Assembly: GCA_900756575.1 (NCBI GenBank)
Contig: CAAEKQ010000026.1
Coordinates: 1-20,167 of the forward strand
Direction of reading: 5' to 3'
From: an uncultured Oscillospiraceae bacterium
GTDB lineage: Bacteria > Bacillota > Clostridia > Oscillospirales > Oscillospiraceae
Length of the DNA: 20,167 bases
The notes under the pieces were generated by a model, which was given only the letters and a program-made list of their open reading frames with translations, searched no databases and was not told the DNA's origin. Of this stretch, positions 6,791-14,061 are shown piece by piece (position 1 is the first letter of the stretch; every line of letters starts with the position of its first letter). The translations under genes were made by a program, and so were the position numbers.

Positions 6791-7936
6791 TTCTGCAAGC
6801 GCACGTTCCATTACGGCAGCGTGCAGCGCCGCCCCTGTAATGGCAGCTTGAATATCTGGTAAAAAGTACGGGGAATGCAGCGGTACGGCACAGCCTGCGC
6901 CAATGTGATAGAAGCAGCCGCGTGCAGCAGACAGATAATATCCAAAATCCTCGGTCATAAGCGTGGGCTGCTTCAAAATGGCAACGTTGTAATCCCCCAG
7001 CAGCTGCTTCGCAGTATCCTGAACAAGGCGCGAAGCACTATCGTCATTTACTACTCCGGGATAGCTCTCATGTATCTGCACATCAATTTGTGTACCAGTC
7101 TGCGCAGCGATACTTTCCGCAGCCTCTGTGACCAATATCCGCATACGTGCGCGGCTGTCTGGGCCGAGTGTTCGGAGAATTCCGGTCAACTGTGCACTGT
7201 CCGCAACAATGTTGACGGCAGTTCCGGCCTGCAGCGTGCCAACGGTAACGGCGCAGCGTTCTCCACAGAGCGCGTTCCTGAGGTCCGTAAGCCGAATTGC
7301 AAGCCGCGCTGCCGCTTGCAGCGCATCCACGCCCTTTTCTGGTTCAGCACCATGGGCGCTTTTCCCGCGAACGGTAATGGAAAAGGTATCGGATGCGGCA
7401 TAGAATTTACCGTACCGAACCCCGACAGAGCCCAGCGGCAAATCTGGCGAGACATGTGCGCCAAATATGGCATCTACCTCGCGCAGGTATCCGGCATCTA
7501 CAAACCGCTGTGCGCCGCCACTGCCTTCCTCATCTGGTTCAAATAAAAAGCGGACGGTGCCGCAGAGTGTTTCACGCCGTGCGGTGAGGAGTATGGCTGC
7601 GCCGATGGCAGCTGTCATGTGGATATCGTGTCCGCAGGCGTGCATGACCCCGGGTGTCTGGGAAGCAAACTCTGCGCCGGTCCATTCAGTGATGGCAAGT
7701 GCATCCATGTCAGCGCGCAGTGCAACGGTTTTACCGGACTTTGTGCCGGATAGCGTTGCACAAAGCGCTGTCCCAAACGGGTTTTCAACTGTCAGTCCCA
7801 GTGATTCCAGTACGCGTTTGAGATAAGCGGAGGTTTTCATCTCCTGGTTTCCAAGCTCCGGCGTGCGATGCAGCGTTTGCCGGACGGTTTGAAGGTAGTC
7901 TTGAAGGGAAGCGGCTTCGGAAAGAAAGTTCGTCAT
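6788..7936 (-). CDS. dapL: M20-family amidohydrolase, probable N-acetyldiaminopimelate deacetylase
   Basis: The 382-aa protein belongs to metallopeptidase family M20D. It shows HRTPELGNQE (23-32), ALRADMDAL (72-80), the metal-binding MHACGHD (98-104; Cys101, His103), EPDEEGSGGA (133-142; catalytic and metal Glu) and GAHVSP with His161. In the acetyl DAP pathway this family removes acetate from N-acetyl-LL-DAP. Motifs alone cannot separate this role from hippurate or indoleacetyl-amino-acid hydrolases; the assignment rests on context: it overlaps the aminotransferase gene by ATGA and dapH is upstream. The stop codon lies at the edge of repeat element A. The symbol follows the B. subtilis name for this deacetylase, not the LL-DAP aminotransferase that is also called dapL. 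Confidence 0.82.
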   Translation of the reverse strand: MTNFLSEAASLQDYLQTVRQTLHRTPELGNQEMKTSAYLKRVLESLGLTVENPFGTALCATLSGTKSGKTVALRADMDALAITEWTGAEFASQTPGVMHACGHDIHMTAAIGAAILLTARRETLCGTVRFLFEPDEEGSGGAQRFVDAGYLREVDAIFGAHVSPDLPLGSVGVRYGKFYAASDTFSITVRGKSAHGAEPEKGVDALQAAARLAIRLTDLRNALCGERCAVTVGTLQAGTAVNIVADSAQLTGILRTLGPDSRARMRILVTEAAESIAAQTGTQIDVQIHESYPGVVNDDSASRLVQDTAKQLLGDYNVAILKQPTLMTEDFGYYLSAARGCFYHIGAGCAVPLHSPYFLPDIQAAITGAALHAAVMERALAE

Positions 7937-9084
7937 TCGTTTTCTCCTTTTGTGCGCAGCATACAGATAAACCGCTCCAGTCGGTCAAGCCCTTCATGTA
8001 GCTGATCATTCCCATAGCAATAGGTCAGGCGGATATAGCCTTCTGCGCCGAAGCAGCTGCCCGGGGTAGCGGCGAGACCGGCCTCACGGATCATCCGCAC
8101 ACAAAACTCAGATGAGGAAAGGCCAAATTCCTGTATAGACGGGAACACGTAAAATGCACCATCTGGTGAGCAGGCCGGAAGCTGCATCTGTTGGAGCCGC
8201 CGCAAAACATAGTCGCGGCGCGTGCGGTAGATTTCCAGCATTGGGGTGATATCACAGTCCAGCGCACGGATACAGGCAGTCTGGAACGGCGCAGGCGTGG
8301 AGACAACCATGAATTGATGCAAAAGCGCCAGCCGCTCTTTTATGGAGACATCAGACAGCAAATAGCCCATCCGCCAGCCTGTCATGGCGTATGGCTTGGA
8401 AAAGCTCTGCACGAGAAGAATCTGCTGTCGCAAATCTCGGAACTCCGCAAAGCTGTGATAGGAGCCTGTATAGTCAAGCTGCCGGTATACATCGTCGCAG
8501 ATCACAAAGATATCCCGCCCCTGTACGGCATCATGGACAGCCTTTAGGCTTTGCGAATTGTATATACAGCCAGTTGGATTGTTCGGTGAGTTCAGAAGGA
8601 TGGCCTTTGTATGCGGTGTAATCAGGGATTCCAACCGCTTCGCGTTCAACTGGAACCCGTCCGGTGCAGTGTCGTATGGAACGTAACGCCCACGGCACAG
8701 GCCGATAATCTGTTCATACAGAACAAATGCAGGGGTCGGAACAATAACCTCGTCGCCTGGATTCAGAACGCCAAACAGCGCAATGAACAGCGCTTCCGTT
8801 GCACCGGCTGTTAGAATGACCTCATCGGGCGTATAGTCCATGCCGTTTTTTTCGTGCTCAAAGCGAGCAACCGCTTCGCGCAGGGCACGTGTGCCGTTGT
8901 TGTCAATATAGTGGGTCTGTCCGGCGGTCAGCGCATCGGTTACAGCGCTGCAAATGGGCTGCGGCGTAGCAAAATCCGGTTCTCCCAGCGTCAGTGCAAC
9001 GCAGCCGGGCGTCCTGCCGGCGAGCTCCGAGAACTCGCGGATGGCGCTGCGCTTTGCGCCGTAGAGTGCTTCATTTAGCTTCAT
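7933..9084 (-). CDS. patA: Class I/II aminotransferase, probable N-acetyl-LL-diaminopimelate aminotransferase
   Basis: The 383-aa PLP enzyme of fold type I shows the NNPTG motif (168-172), Asp197 and Tyr200 for cofactor binding, the Schiff-base Lys230 in SFSKPYAMTGWRMGY and a substrate-carboxylate Arg in YIRLTYCY near the C-terminus. In this operon it should convert N-acetyl-2-amino-6-oxopimelate to N-acetyl-LL-DAP with glutamate as donor. That role is inferred from its place between dapH and the deacetylase gene; by sequence alone it could be another aspartate-type aminotransferase. Translation is probably coupled on both sides: the small ORF upstream ends in ATGA with its start, and its own stop overlaps the deacetylase start by 4 nt. 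A GGGAG ribosome site lies 8 nt upstream. Confidence 0.85.
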   Translation of the reverse strand: MKLNEALYGAKRSAIREFSELAGRTPGCVALTLGEPDFATPQPICSAVTDALTAGQTHYIDNNGTRALREAVARFEHEKNGMDYTPDEVILTAGATEALFIALFGVLNPGDEVIVPTPAFVLYEQIIGLCRGRYVPYDTAPDGFQLNAKRLESLITPHTKAILLNSPNNPTGCIYNSQSLKAVHDAVQGRDIFVICDDVYRQLDYTGSYHSFAEFRDLRQQILLVQSFSKPYAMTGWRMGYLLSDVSIKERLALLHQFMVVSTPAPFQTACIRALDCDITPMLEIYRTRRDYVLRRLQQMQLPACSPDGAFYVFPSIQEFGLSSSEFCVRMIREAGLAATPGSCFGAEGYIRLTYCYGNDQLHEGLDRLERFICMLRTKGENE

Positions 9085-9242
9085 GACAGTATCTCCCTCT
9101 CCGGCGTAAATGGCTCGACCATATTGTGCGCTGCCAGATTATCATCGCAGCTCTCCTTGCGGCAAGGACACAAGCAGTCCTGAGTATAAACGTGCGTAGG
9201 ATGGTTTCTGTGCCTGATCTGAGAAAAAGGAAGGGAGCGCAT
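9081..9242 (-). CDS. Unrecognised 53-aa cysteine-containing small protein in the DAP operon
   Basis: This frame fills the gap between dapH and patA exactly. It begins 18 nt after the dapH stop, has GGAGG (9255-9251) 8 nt before its ATG and ends with a TGA that overlaps the patA start in ATGA. It encodes 53 aa: a basic and His-rich N-terminal half (MRSLPFSQIRHRNHPTH), then four cysteines at residues 23, 25, 27 and 32 (DCLCPCRKESC), then an acidic tail (VEPFTPEREILS). No membrane segment or signal peptide. CxCxCx4C could bind a metal or form disulfides, but this is inference. I recognise no family. Placement and ribosome site argue that it is translated; it may also simply couple dapH and patA translation. 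Confidence 0.6.
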   Translation of the reverse strand: MRSLPFSQIRHRNHPTHVYTQDCLCPCRKESCDDNLAAHNMVEPFTPEREILS

Positions 9243-9260
9243 AGCGGATACCTCCAGTCG

Positions 9261-9953
9261 TTAGATCGAACGCAGTGCCGGTTCTAGTGCTGTTTTCATC
9301 GTGGTTTTGCTGTCCTTTTTCTTGATCACTCGCGCCGGACAGCCGGCAACGACCATGTTCGCCGGGACATCGTCTACAACAACCGCCCCAGCCGCAACAA
9401 CTGCGTTTTCGCCGATATGCACGCCCTCAATCACAACGGCATTTGCGCCGATGAGCACACCGTCGTCAACGACAACGGGCTTAGCAGATGCCGGCTCGAT
9501 CACACCGGCCAGAACGGCGCCTGCACCGATGTGGCAGTTCTTTCCGACCGTTGCGCGGCCACCGAGAATGGCGCCCATGTCGATCATGCTCCCTTCGCCG
9601 ATGATGGCGCCGATGTTGATCACGGCGCCCATCATGATGACAGCATTCTTGCCGATTGTAACCTGCTCACGGATTGTGGCCCCCGGCTCAATGCGGGCAG
9701 GGATATCCTTGAGGTCGAGCATGGGGATGGCCGTGTTGCGGCAGTTGTTTTCGATGACGATGTCAGCGATTTTCTCTCGATTGGCTTCCAGGATTGGGAA
9801 AAGCTCGCTCCAGTCTCCAAAAACGATTTTGTCGCCCACGCCGAATACCGTTGCAGGGCCGTAATCAATCGGTGCGGTTTCCTTGATATAGAGCTTCACA
9901 GGCGTCTTCTTTTCGGCCTGTGCAATATGTTGAATGATCTCCTGTGCGTTCAT
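9261..9953 (-). CDS. dapH: 2,3,4,5-tetrahydropyridine-2,6-dicarboxylate N-acetyltransferase
   Basis: The 230-aa enzyme acetylates tetrahydrodipicolinate with acetyl-CoA, committing the pathway to acetylated intermediates. An N-terminal alpha-helical domain (about 1-85, with IKETAPIDYGPA) is followed by a left-handed beta-helix of hexapeptide repeats (about 88-210: IGKNAVIMMGAVINIGAIIG, then GEGSMIDMGAILGGRATVG). The VAGCPARVIK end is typical for hexapeptide acyltransferases, and the length is usual for DapH. The MGAVINIGA and MIDMGA signature separates it from the longer succinyl-type DapD. It overlaps the dapB stop by 4 nt (ATGA), with GGAG 8 nt upstream inside dapB. Confidence 0.93.
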   Translation of the reverse strand: MNAQEIIQHIAQAEKKTPVKLYIKETAPIDYGPATVFGVGDKIVFGDWSELFPILEANREKIADIVIENNCRNTAIPMLDLKDIPARIEPGATIREQVTIGKNAVIMMGAVINIGAIIGEGSMIDMGAILGGRATVGKNCHIGAGAVLAGVIEPASAKPVVVDDGVLIGANAVVIEGVHIGENAVVAAGAVVVDDVPANMVVAGCPARVIKKKDSKTTMKTALEPALRSI

Positions 9954-10690
9954 TGTGCATTCTCCTCATGGATTAGATTTTGCATCGTGTAGAGTCCTGC
10001 CGGTTTTCCAACCAGGAAACGGGCGGCCTGCATAGCCCCGTCAGCGAATAGGAAACGATCCTTTGCCTCATGTCGGAGTGTCAGCACCTCAGAGCCGGTG
10101 GCAATATGAATTTCGTGTGTCCCGGGAAGGTTGCCAAGCCGCAATGAGTGAATGCCAATCTGCTTCTGTGTTCGTTTGCCGTTTTCGTGGCGACCGATGA
10201 CAAATTCCGCATCCGGGCGAACGGAAGCAATACTGTTTGCCAGCGTCAAGGCCGTTCCACTGGGGACATCCAGCTTCTGATTGTGGTGCATTTCCACAAT
10301 TTCAATATCTGCGTCCGGGAACATTGCAGCTGCGCGGCGGGCAAGATCGTTGAGCACCGCAATGCCGAGCGAGTAGTTTGAGGCAAAAAAGACCGGAATT
10401 ACAGCAGCGGCCGCTTCAATCTGATGGCGTTCCTGCTCCGTCTGGCCGGTTGTGGCAATGAGCAGCGGAAGTCTGCGCGCCAGACAATACTCGAGCAGCG
10501 CACCCGTGGCGCTGTGGTGGGAGAAGTCAATCACGCAATCGGCAGGCCCCTGGTATGCAGACAGCGTCTGCCAGCAGCCGTTTTCATTTGCAGGATAGTC
10601 TGGGCTAATGCGTGCAACGACCTCATTTCCGGCAGCGGCGCAAATCAGTTGCCCCATGCGGCCGGACGCGCCGTGTACCATAATATGCAT
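9950..10690 (-). CDS. dapB: 4-hydroxy-tetrahydrodipicolinate reductase
   Basis: The 246-aa enzyme reduces the DapA product with NAD(P)H. The nucleotide-binding loop is HGASGRMG (6-13); the catalytic and substrate-binding segment is HHNQKLDVPSGTAL, with His135/136 and Lys139. FASNYSLGIAVL (102-113) is also conserved. I chose the ATG at 10690 because AAGGAGGAG lies just upstream and MHIMVHGASG matches family N-termini; the ATG at 10711 would overlap dapA. It starts 13 nt after the dapA stop and overlaps dapH by 4 nt. Confidence 0.95.
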   Translation of the reverse strand: MHIMVHGASGRMGQLICAAAGNEVVARISPDYPANENGCWQTLSAYQGPADCVIDFSHHSATGALLEYCLARRLPLLIATTGQTEQERHQIEAAAAVIPVFFASNYSLGIAVLNDLARRAAAMFPDADIEIVEMHHNQKLDVPSGTALTLANSIASVRPDAEFVIGRHENGKRTQKQIGIHSLRLGNLPGTHEIHIATGSEVLTLRHEAKDRFLFADGAMQAARFLVGKPAGLYTMQNLIHEENAQ

Positions 10691-10703
10691 ATTGTGCTCC
10701 TCC

Positions 10704-11594
10704 TTATACATCCAAGCCCTGGGCGCGCATACACGACAAAAGCGCTTCGCGATGCGCAGGCTCCATCGGGGTCAAGGGCAAGCGCAGATTGTTTTCGCAG
10801 AAGCCAAGTGCCGCCATTGCAGCTTTAACCGGGATGGGGTTGACCTCGGAGAACAGTGCATGGATGAGCGGCAAAAGCTCGCATTGCAGTGCAGCGCTTC
10901 CAGCAACATCGCCGCTCCAGAATCTGGTGCAAATCTCCACGGTTTTACGCGGCAGCACATTCGAGAGAACAGAAATGACGCCACTGCCACCCATAGAAAG
11001 GATGGGGACGATCTGATCGTCATTGCCAGAGTAGATGCTGAGCGAATCGCCCACAAGGGAGGCCGTTGTAACGATGCTGGAGATGTCACCATTGGCCTCC
11101 TTGATTCCAGCAATCATCGGATGCAGCGCAAGCTTTTGATAGGTAGCGGGCTGAATGCTGACACCTGTGCGGGATGGAACATTGTAGACAATAATTGGCT
11201 TCGTAGAGGCATCGGCAATGGCGGTGTACATCTGGACAAGACCGTTCTGGGTGGCCTTGTTATAGTAAGGTGTCACAACAAGCATGGCGTCACAGCCGAC
11301 CTCACAAGCGTACTTTGTAAGGCTGATGGCGTAGGCCGTGTCATTGGAGCCGGTACCGGCGATCACGGGGATGCGACCAGCCACGCGCTCTGCACTATAG
11401 CGCAGAAGCTCGCGATGTTCTTCATCGCTCAATGTGGAAGCTTCTCCAGTGGTGCCGGCAATGACAAGGGCATTCACACCCTCGGCAATCTGCCAGTCAA
11501 TGAGACGGCCAAGTGCCGGATAATCCACGCCGTCAGGGGTCATCGGGGTGATCAGAGCGGTTGCAACACCGCGGAAGATGGGATTGGAAGTCAT
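10704..11594 (-). CDS. dapA: 4-hydroxy-tetrahydrodipicolinate synthase
   Basis: The 296-aa TIM-barrel aldolase condenses pyruvate with aspartate semialdehyde. Seen: GTTGEASTL (47-55) with the conserved Thr pair, VVTPYYNK (106-113), YNVPSRTG with Tyr137 and Arg142, and the Schiff-base Lys165 in GIKEANGD. Length is normal. The ATG at 11594 has AAGGAG 8 nt upstream; the frame stays open to 11750 through the riboswitch leader but that part is not protein-like. It is the first gene of the operon, 50 nt downstream of the riboswitch terminator, so lysine should control it directly. Confidence 0.96.
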   Translation of the reverse strand: MTSNPIFRGVATALITPMTPDGVDYPALGRLIDWQIAEGVNALVIAGTTGEASTLSDEEHRELLRYSAERVAGRIPVIAGTGSNDTAYAISLTKYACEVGCDAMLVVTPYYNKATQNGLVQMYTAIADASTKPIIVYNVPSRTGVSIQPATYQKLALHPMIAGIKEANGDISSIVTTASLVGDSLSIYSGNDDQIVPILSMGGSGVISVLSNVLPRKTVEICTRFWSGDVAGSAALQCELLPLIHALFSEVNPIPVKAAMAALGFCENNLRLPLTPMEPAHREALLSCMRAQGLDV

Positions 11595-11643
11595 AATGCA
11601 GTCTCCTTTTGTTTGATTTCGCCATTTACTGCAATTTGAGGAC

Positions 11644-11682
11644 AAAAAAACACAGCATATGCAAGTTGCATTTGCTGCGTGT
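11644..11682 (-). terminator. Terminator of the lysine riboswitch (expression platform)
   Basis: On the minus strand AGCAAATGCAA and TTGCATATGCT form a stem with one mismatch, extended outward by the CAC/GTG ends with a bulge, followed by seven or more T. It lies between the aptamer and the dapA ribosome site, as expected for lysine-induced transcription termination. Confidence 0.85.
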
Positions 11683-11746
11683 CTGTCATCCGGTATCCTG
11701 CCCCGTCTTCCCAATGATTCAATAAAAGAGAATCCGGCAGAAATCC

Positions 11747-11919
11747 GCAATTAATTCATAGCTCTCCGCAAATGCGACAGTCAGGCGGATATTCTCCGCA
11801 TACCCAGGAAAGCTTCGCCTGCTTTCCTTCGGCGGCAGCCCCTTTCACCAAAGCAACGGCCCTGCGACGGCCTTACACTTCGGGTACTCTTGACTTCCGC
11901 ACCTCTATCCTTTAACTGC
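11747..11919 (-). ncRNA. Lysine riboswitch (L box) aptamer upstream of dapA
   Basis: The minus-strand leader carries the conserved L-box segments in order: GATAGAGGTGCGG, AGAGTACC, GAAAGGGGCTGCCGCCGAAG, ATGCGGAGAATATCCGC and GCGGAGAGCTAT. The closing P1 helix pairs GCAGTTAA (11919-11912) with TTAATTGC (11754-11747), continued by ATAG/CTAT. Bound lysine stabilises this fold and favours the downstream terminator, switching off the operon (family knowledge). Confidence 0.95.
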
Positions 11920-11936
11920 AATATTTGGTTTTGCAA

Positions 11937-11965
11937 AGCATAGCATGAAACGAGCAATTTGTCGA
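11937..11965 (-). promoter_or_regulatory. Promoter of the lysine/DAP operon
   Basis: On the minus strand TCGACA (11965-11960), a 17-bp spacer and TATGCT (11942-11937) lie just before the riboswitch, with the predicted start about 10 nt before the P1 helix. Confidence 0.55.
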
Positions 11966-12087
11966 TTGACGCATTTCACAAACTTTTTGGTCTTCCACCA
12001 GTTATTTGCACGTCTATGATGGAATTATGCACAAAAAAATTCAATAAGCTCCACATAAAGCGTACAACCGTCCGATTTCCCTGCCGA

Positions 12088-12103
12088 TTTGTGCGGCATT
12101 GCC
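12088..12103 (-). repeat. Solitary terminal repeat related to elements A and B
   Basis: TTTGTGCGGCATTGCC matches the right ends of elements A and B. The similarity to A continues outside (CCCTTGTTCT versus CCCTTATTCT). No partner repeat or shared core is seen within 170 bp on either side, so it looks like a decayed or partial copy. Confidence 0.5.
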
Positions 12104-12119
12104 CTTGTTCTAATTACAC

Positions 12120-12147
12120 TTGCATTTCGGAATGAATTCTGTATAAT
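12120..12147 (+). promoter_or_regulatory. Promoter of the PucR-type regulator
   Basis: TTGCAT (12120-12125), a 16-bp spacer and perfect TATAAT (12142-12147) lie about 60 bp upstream of the start codon. Confidence 0.6.
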
Positions 12148-12204
12148 AGTATATGTTTCAATTCTATTTAGAAGATATTACACAAGATTGGCGGCGGATT
12201 ATCT

Positions 12205-13806
12205 ATGAATCTATCTCTGAACATCATCCTCGATCAGCTTCGTTCCCTACCGCTGGAGGTCCATATTGATGATCCGGCGGAAAAAATATTCTGCCGGGGT
12301 GCGCTGCTGCCCCGGGATTACCGCGTCATGCGAAAGGATCTGCTGCACGTCTGCCGTCTTTCCGATGCGCTCCGCGCTTCTTCTGCCGTGCCAGACCGTT
12401 TCTATCTCTGCATTCGGGACCGTATCACCGACGGGCAGGAAACCGACGAGCGTCTGCAAGGAATGATCATTGTCAACGAGAACATGGAAACTGAGCTGCT
12501 GCTCAACACCGTGCAGGAGATTTTCGACCGGGTCAGCGAGTGGTACCGCAAAATGCAGGACGCCCTGATCCACGAAGCCGGACTGCAAACCATTCTGGAG
12601 CTCAGCGAGCCGATCATCGGCAACACCATCAATATTTCAGATTCTGCCTTTACGCTATTGGCCCGCACCACCCACATCGAAACCGACGATCCCATGAGCC
12701 TGGCCCTGGCGGAGTTTGGCTATCACCCGGAGTCCACCTTGCAGCTGTTTCGGCAGAATCATCGGTTTGAGGTCTGGAACAACGCCCAATCCCTGCTGAT
12801 TAACGACAGCAAAACCATGAGCCAATATATCTTGGTCAACAAGGTCTTCCGGTTCCGGAACACCTACTTTACCCACGTGGTCATGGTTTGCGACCACCAT
12901 CCTCTGTCCGACGGCCTATTGGAGCTGTTCACCATTTTGACCGATATTTTGGCCATCTACGCCGAGCGAAACTGGAAGGACAAAAATGCCCTGAGCCACA
13001 ACTACGACACGTTCTTTCAGGACCTGCTGACCGGTTCCCTGACCAGCCCCATGGACATCATGGAGCGCGCACAGTATTTGGGTCTCCGGACCGCAGGGCA
13101 GTTTCGCCTGATGCGGCTGTCTGTGGGAGACGGCATGGAAACGGCGCTGGGACGCATTGGCCGGGAGCTGTCTGACCTGATTCCGGGCTGTCAGGTGCTG
13201 GTCTATGAACAGTCGGTGCTGGCGCTGATGCACCTTCGTCAAAACGGCGGGATTGGAATTCCGGAGGAGCATCTCGTCCATTTTCTATCACGCCATCAGG
13301 CCCGATGCGGTCTCAGTGATGATTTTACCGGGCTGGAGCATCTCCAGCGGGCCTATGAGCAGGCATCATTGGCCCTGAAATACAGCGGCACGTTGCGGGG
13401 TACGGAATTTCTCCGCAGTCTTATGGAGCTTCCGGAGGCATCTCCACTATGCACCTTCCAATCCCGGGTCCTCCACGGACTCTTGGGGGAAAACCCCTGC
13501 AACGAAGGGAACTGGCGGGACAGCGTTTATTACAGGGGGCTCCAGACGCTCTATGCCTACGATCAGCAGCACAACACCAACAATCTGCAATTACTCCGCA
13601 CCTACCTCTGGTATGAGCGGAAGGCCACAGAGACGGGCCAGGTGCTGCATATGCACCGGAACAATGTGATCTACCGCATCAGTCGCATCGAGCAGCTGAT
13701 GGATTTAAGCCTTGACGATCACGGAACCCGCGTGGGTCTGGAAATGTCCTTCCTGCTGCTGGAGCTATACGGTATGCCAGCCCCCGCTGAGCCGGAGCAT
13801 TCTTAA
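12205..13806 (+). CDS. PucR-family transcriptional regulator
   Basis: The 533-aa protein ends in the PucR-type C-terminal helix-turn-helix (about 455-520): LLRTYLWYERKATETGQVLH, then HRNNVIYRISRIEQLMDLSL, which is close to the family consensus. The central part (about 280-400) fits the GGDEF-related CdaR-like region of such regulators, and the N-terminal 270 residues may be a GAF/PucR-type sensor. Family members usually activate nearby catabolic or transport genes in response to a small molecule. The start has only a G-rich, weak ribosome site (GGCGGCGG). The gene is convergent with the symporter gene and separated from it by element B and a strong terminator; a role in controlling the symporter/isomerase cluster is plausible but unproven. 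Its TAA is the first part of element B. Confidence 0.82.
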   Translation: MNLSLNIILDQLRSLPLEVHIDDPAEKIFCRGALLPRDYRVMRKDLLHVCRLSDALRASSAVPDRFYLCIRDRITDGQETDERLQGMIIVNENMETELLLNTVQEIFDRVSEWYRKMQDALIHEAGLQTILELSEPIIGNTINISDSAFTLLARTTHIETDDPMSLALAEFGYHPESTLQLFRQNHRFEVWNNAQSLLINDSKTMSQYILVNKVFRFRNTYFTHVVMVCDHHPLSDGLLELFTILTDILAIYAERNWKDKNALSHNYDTFFQDLLTGSLTSPMDIMERAQYLGLRTAGQFRLMRLSVGDGMETALGRIGRELSDLIPGCQVLVYEQSVLALMHLRQNGGIGIPEEHLVHFLSRHQARCGLSDDFTGLEHLQRAYEQASLALKYSGTLRGTEFLRSLMELPEASPLCTFQSRVLHGLLGENPCNEGNWRDSVYYRGLQTLYAYDQQHNTNNLQLLRTYLWYERKATETGQVLHMHRNNVIYRISRIEQLMDLSLDDHGTRVGLEMSFLLLELYGMPAPAEPEHS

Positions 13807-13970
13807 GGCAACACCGCACAAATGTGCCACCGGGCTACAGCCAATCTTTATCGCCGAAAATGCGTTATTTTTTCTTGAAATACACAAAGTATTCCTGCGA
13901 AAAACTGCCTTTTTTCGACGATAAGTCTCTGGCTGAATCCTCGTTGTCAATTTATGCGGTATTGCCTTAA
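13803..13970 (+). mobile_element. MITE-like palindromic element B after the PucR-type gene
   Basis: The 168-bp element starts with TTAAGGCAACACCGCACAAA (13803-13822) and ends with TTTATGCGGTATTGCCTTAA (13951-13970), an almost perfect inverted pair with TTAA at both ends. Its core holds GAAATACACAAAGTATTCC, one base different from element A. No coding capacity. The length matches A within one base and the outer repeats match over about 16 bp. The TAA of the upstream gene is inside the left end, as for element A and in the same orientation. Confidence 0.7.
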
Positions 13971-13982
13971 AAGAGAGCGCTT

Positions 13983-14020
13983 GCCCCGGAAACGATGCTT
14001 GTCGTTTCCGGGGCAGTTTT
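13983..14020 (+). terminator. Strong terminator after the PucR-type gene
   Basis: GCCCCGGAAACGA (13983-13995) pairs perfectly with TCGTTTCCGGGGC (14002-14014) around a 6-nt loop, followed by AGTTTT. It lies between two convergent genes and may also stop symporter transcription, though the minus-strand T-run is interrupted. Confidence 0.88.
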
Positions 14021-14061
14021 ATGGGGGGGATAAGGATTGATTTTTGTAGGAAATTCAAAAA

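Larger units (their letters stand above)
11595..12204. other. Regulatory region between dapA and the PucR-type gene
   Basis: This 610-bp divergent gap holds the riboswitch, its terminator and promoter, a solitary copy of the repeat-element end (12088-12103) and the promoter of the PucR-type gene. Between 11966 and 12087 the DNA is AT-rich and I see no gene. Confidence 0.6.

Noticed and set aside
10608..11639. 343-codon plus-strand open frame opposite dapA
   Set aside because: It is antisense to a clear DapA with all catalytic residues and runs into dapB.
11595..11920. T-box leader
   Set aside because: The conserved segments and the closing helix are those of the lysine riboswitch; no T-box sequence is seen.
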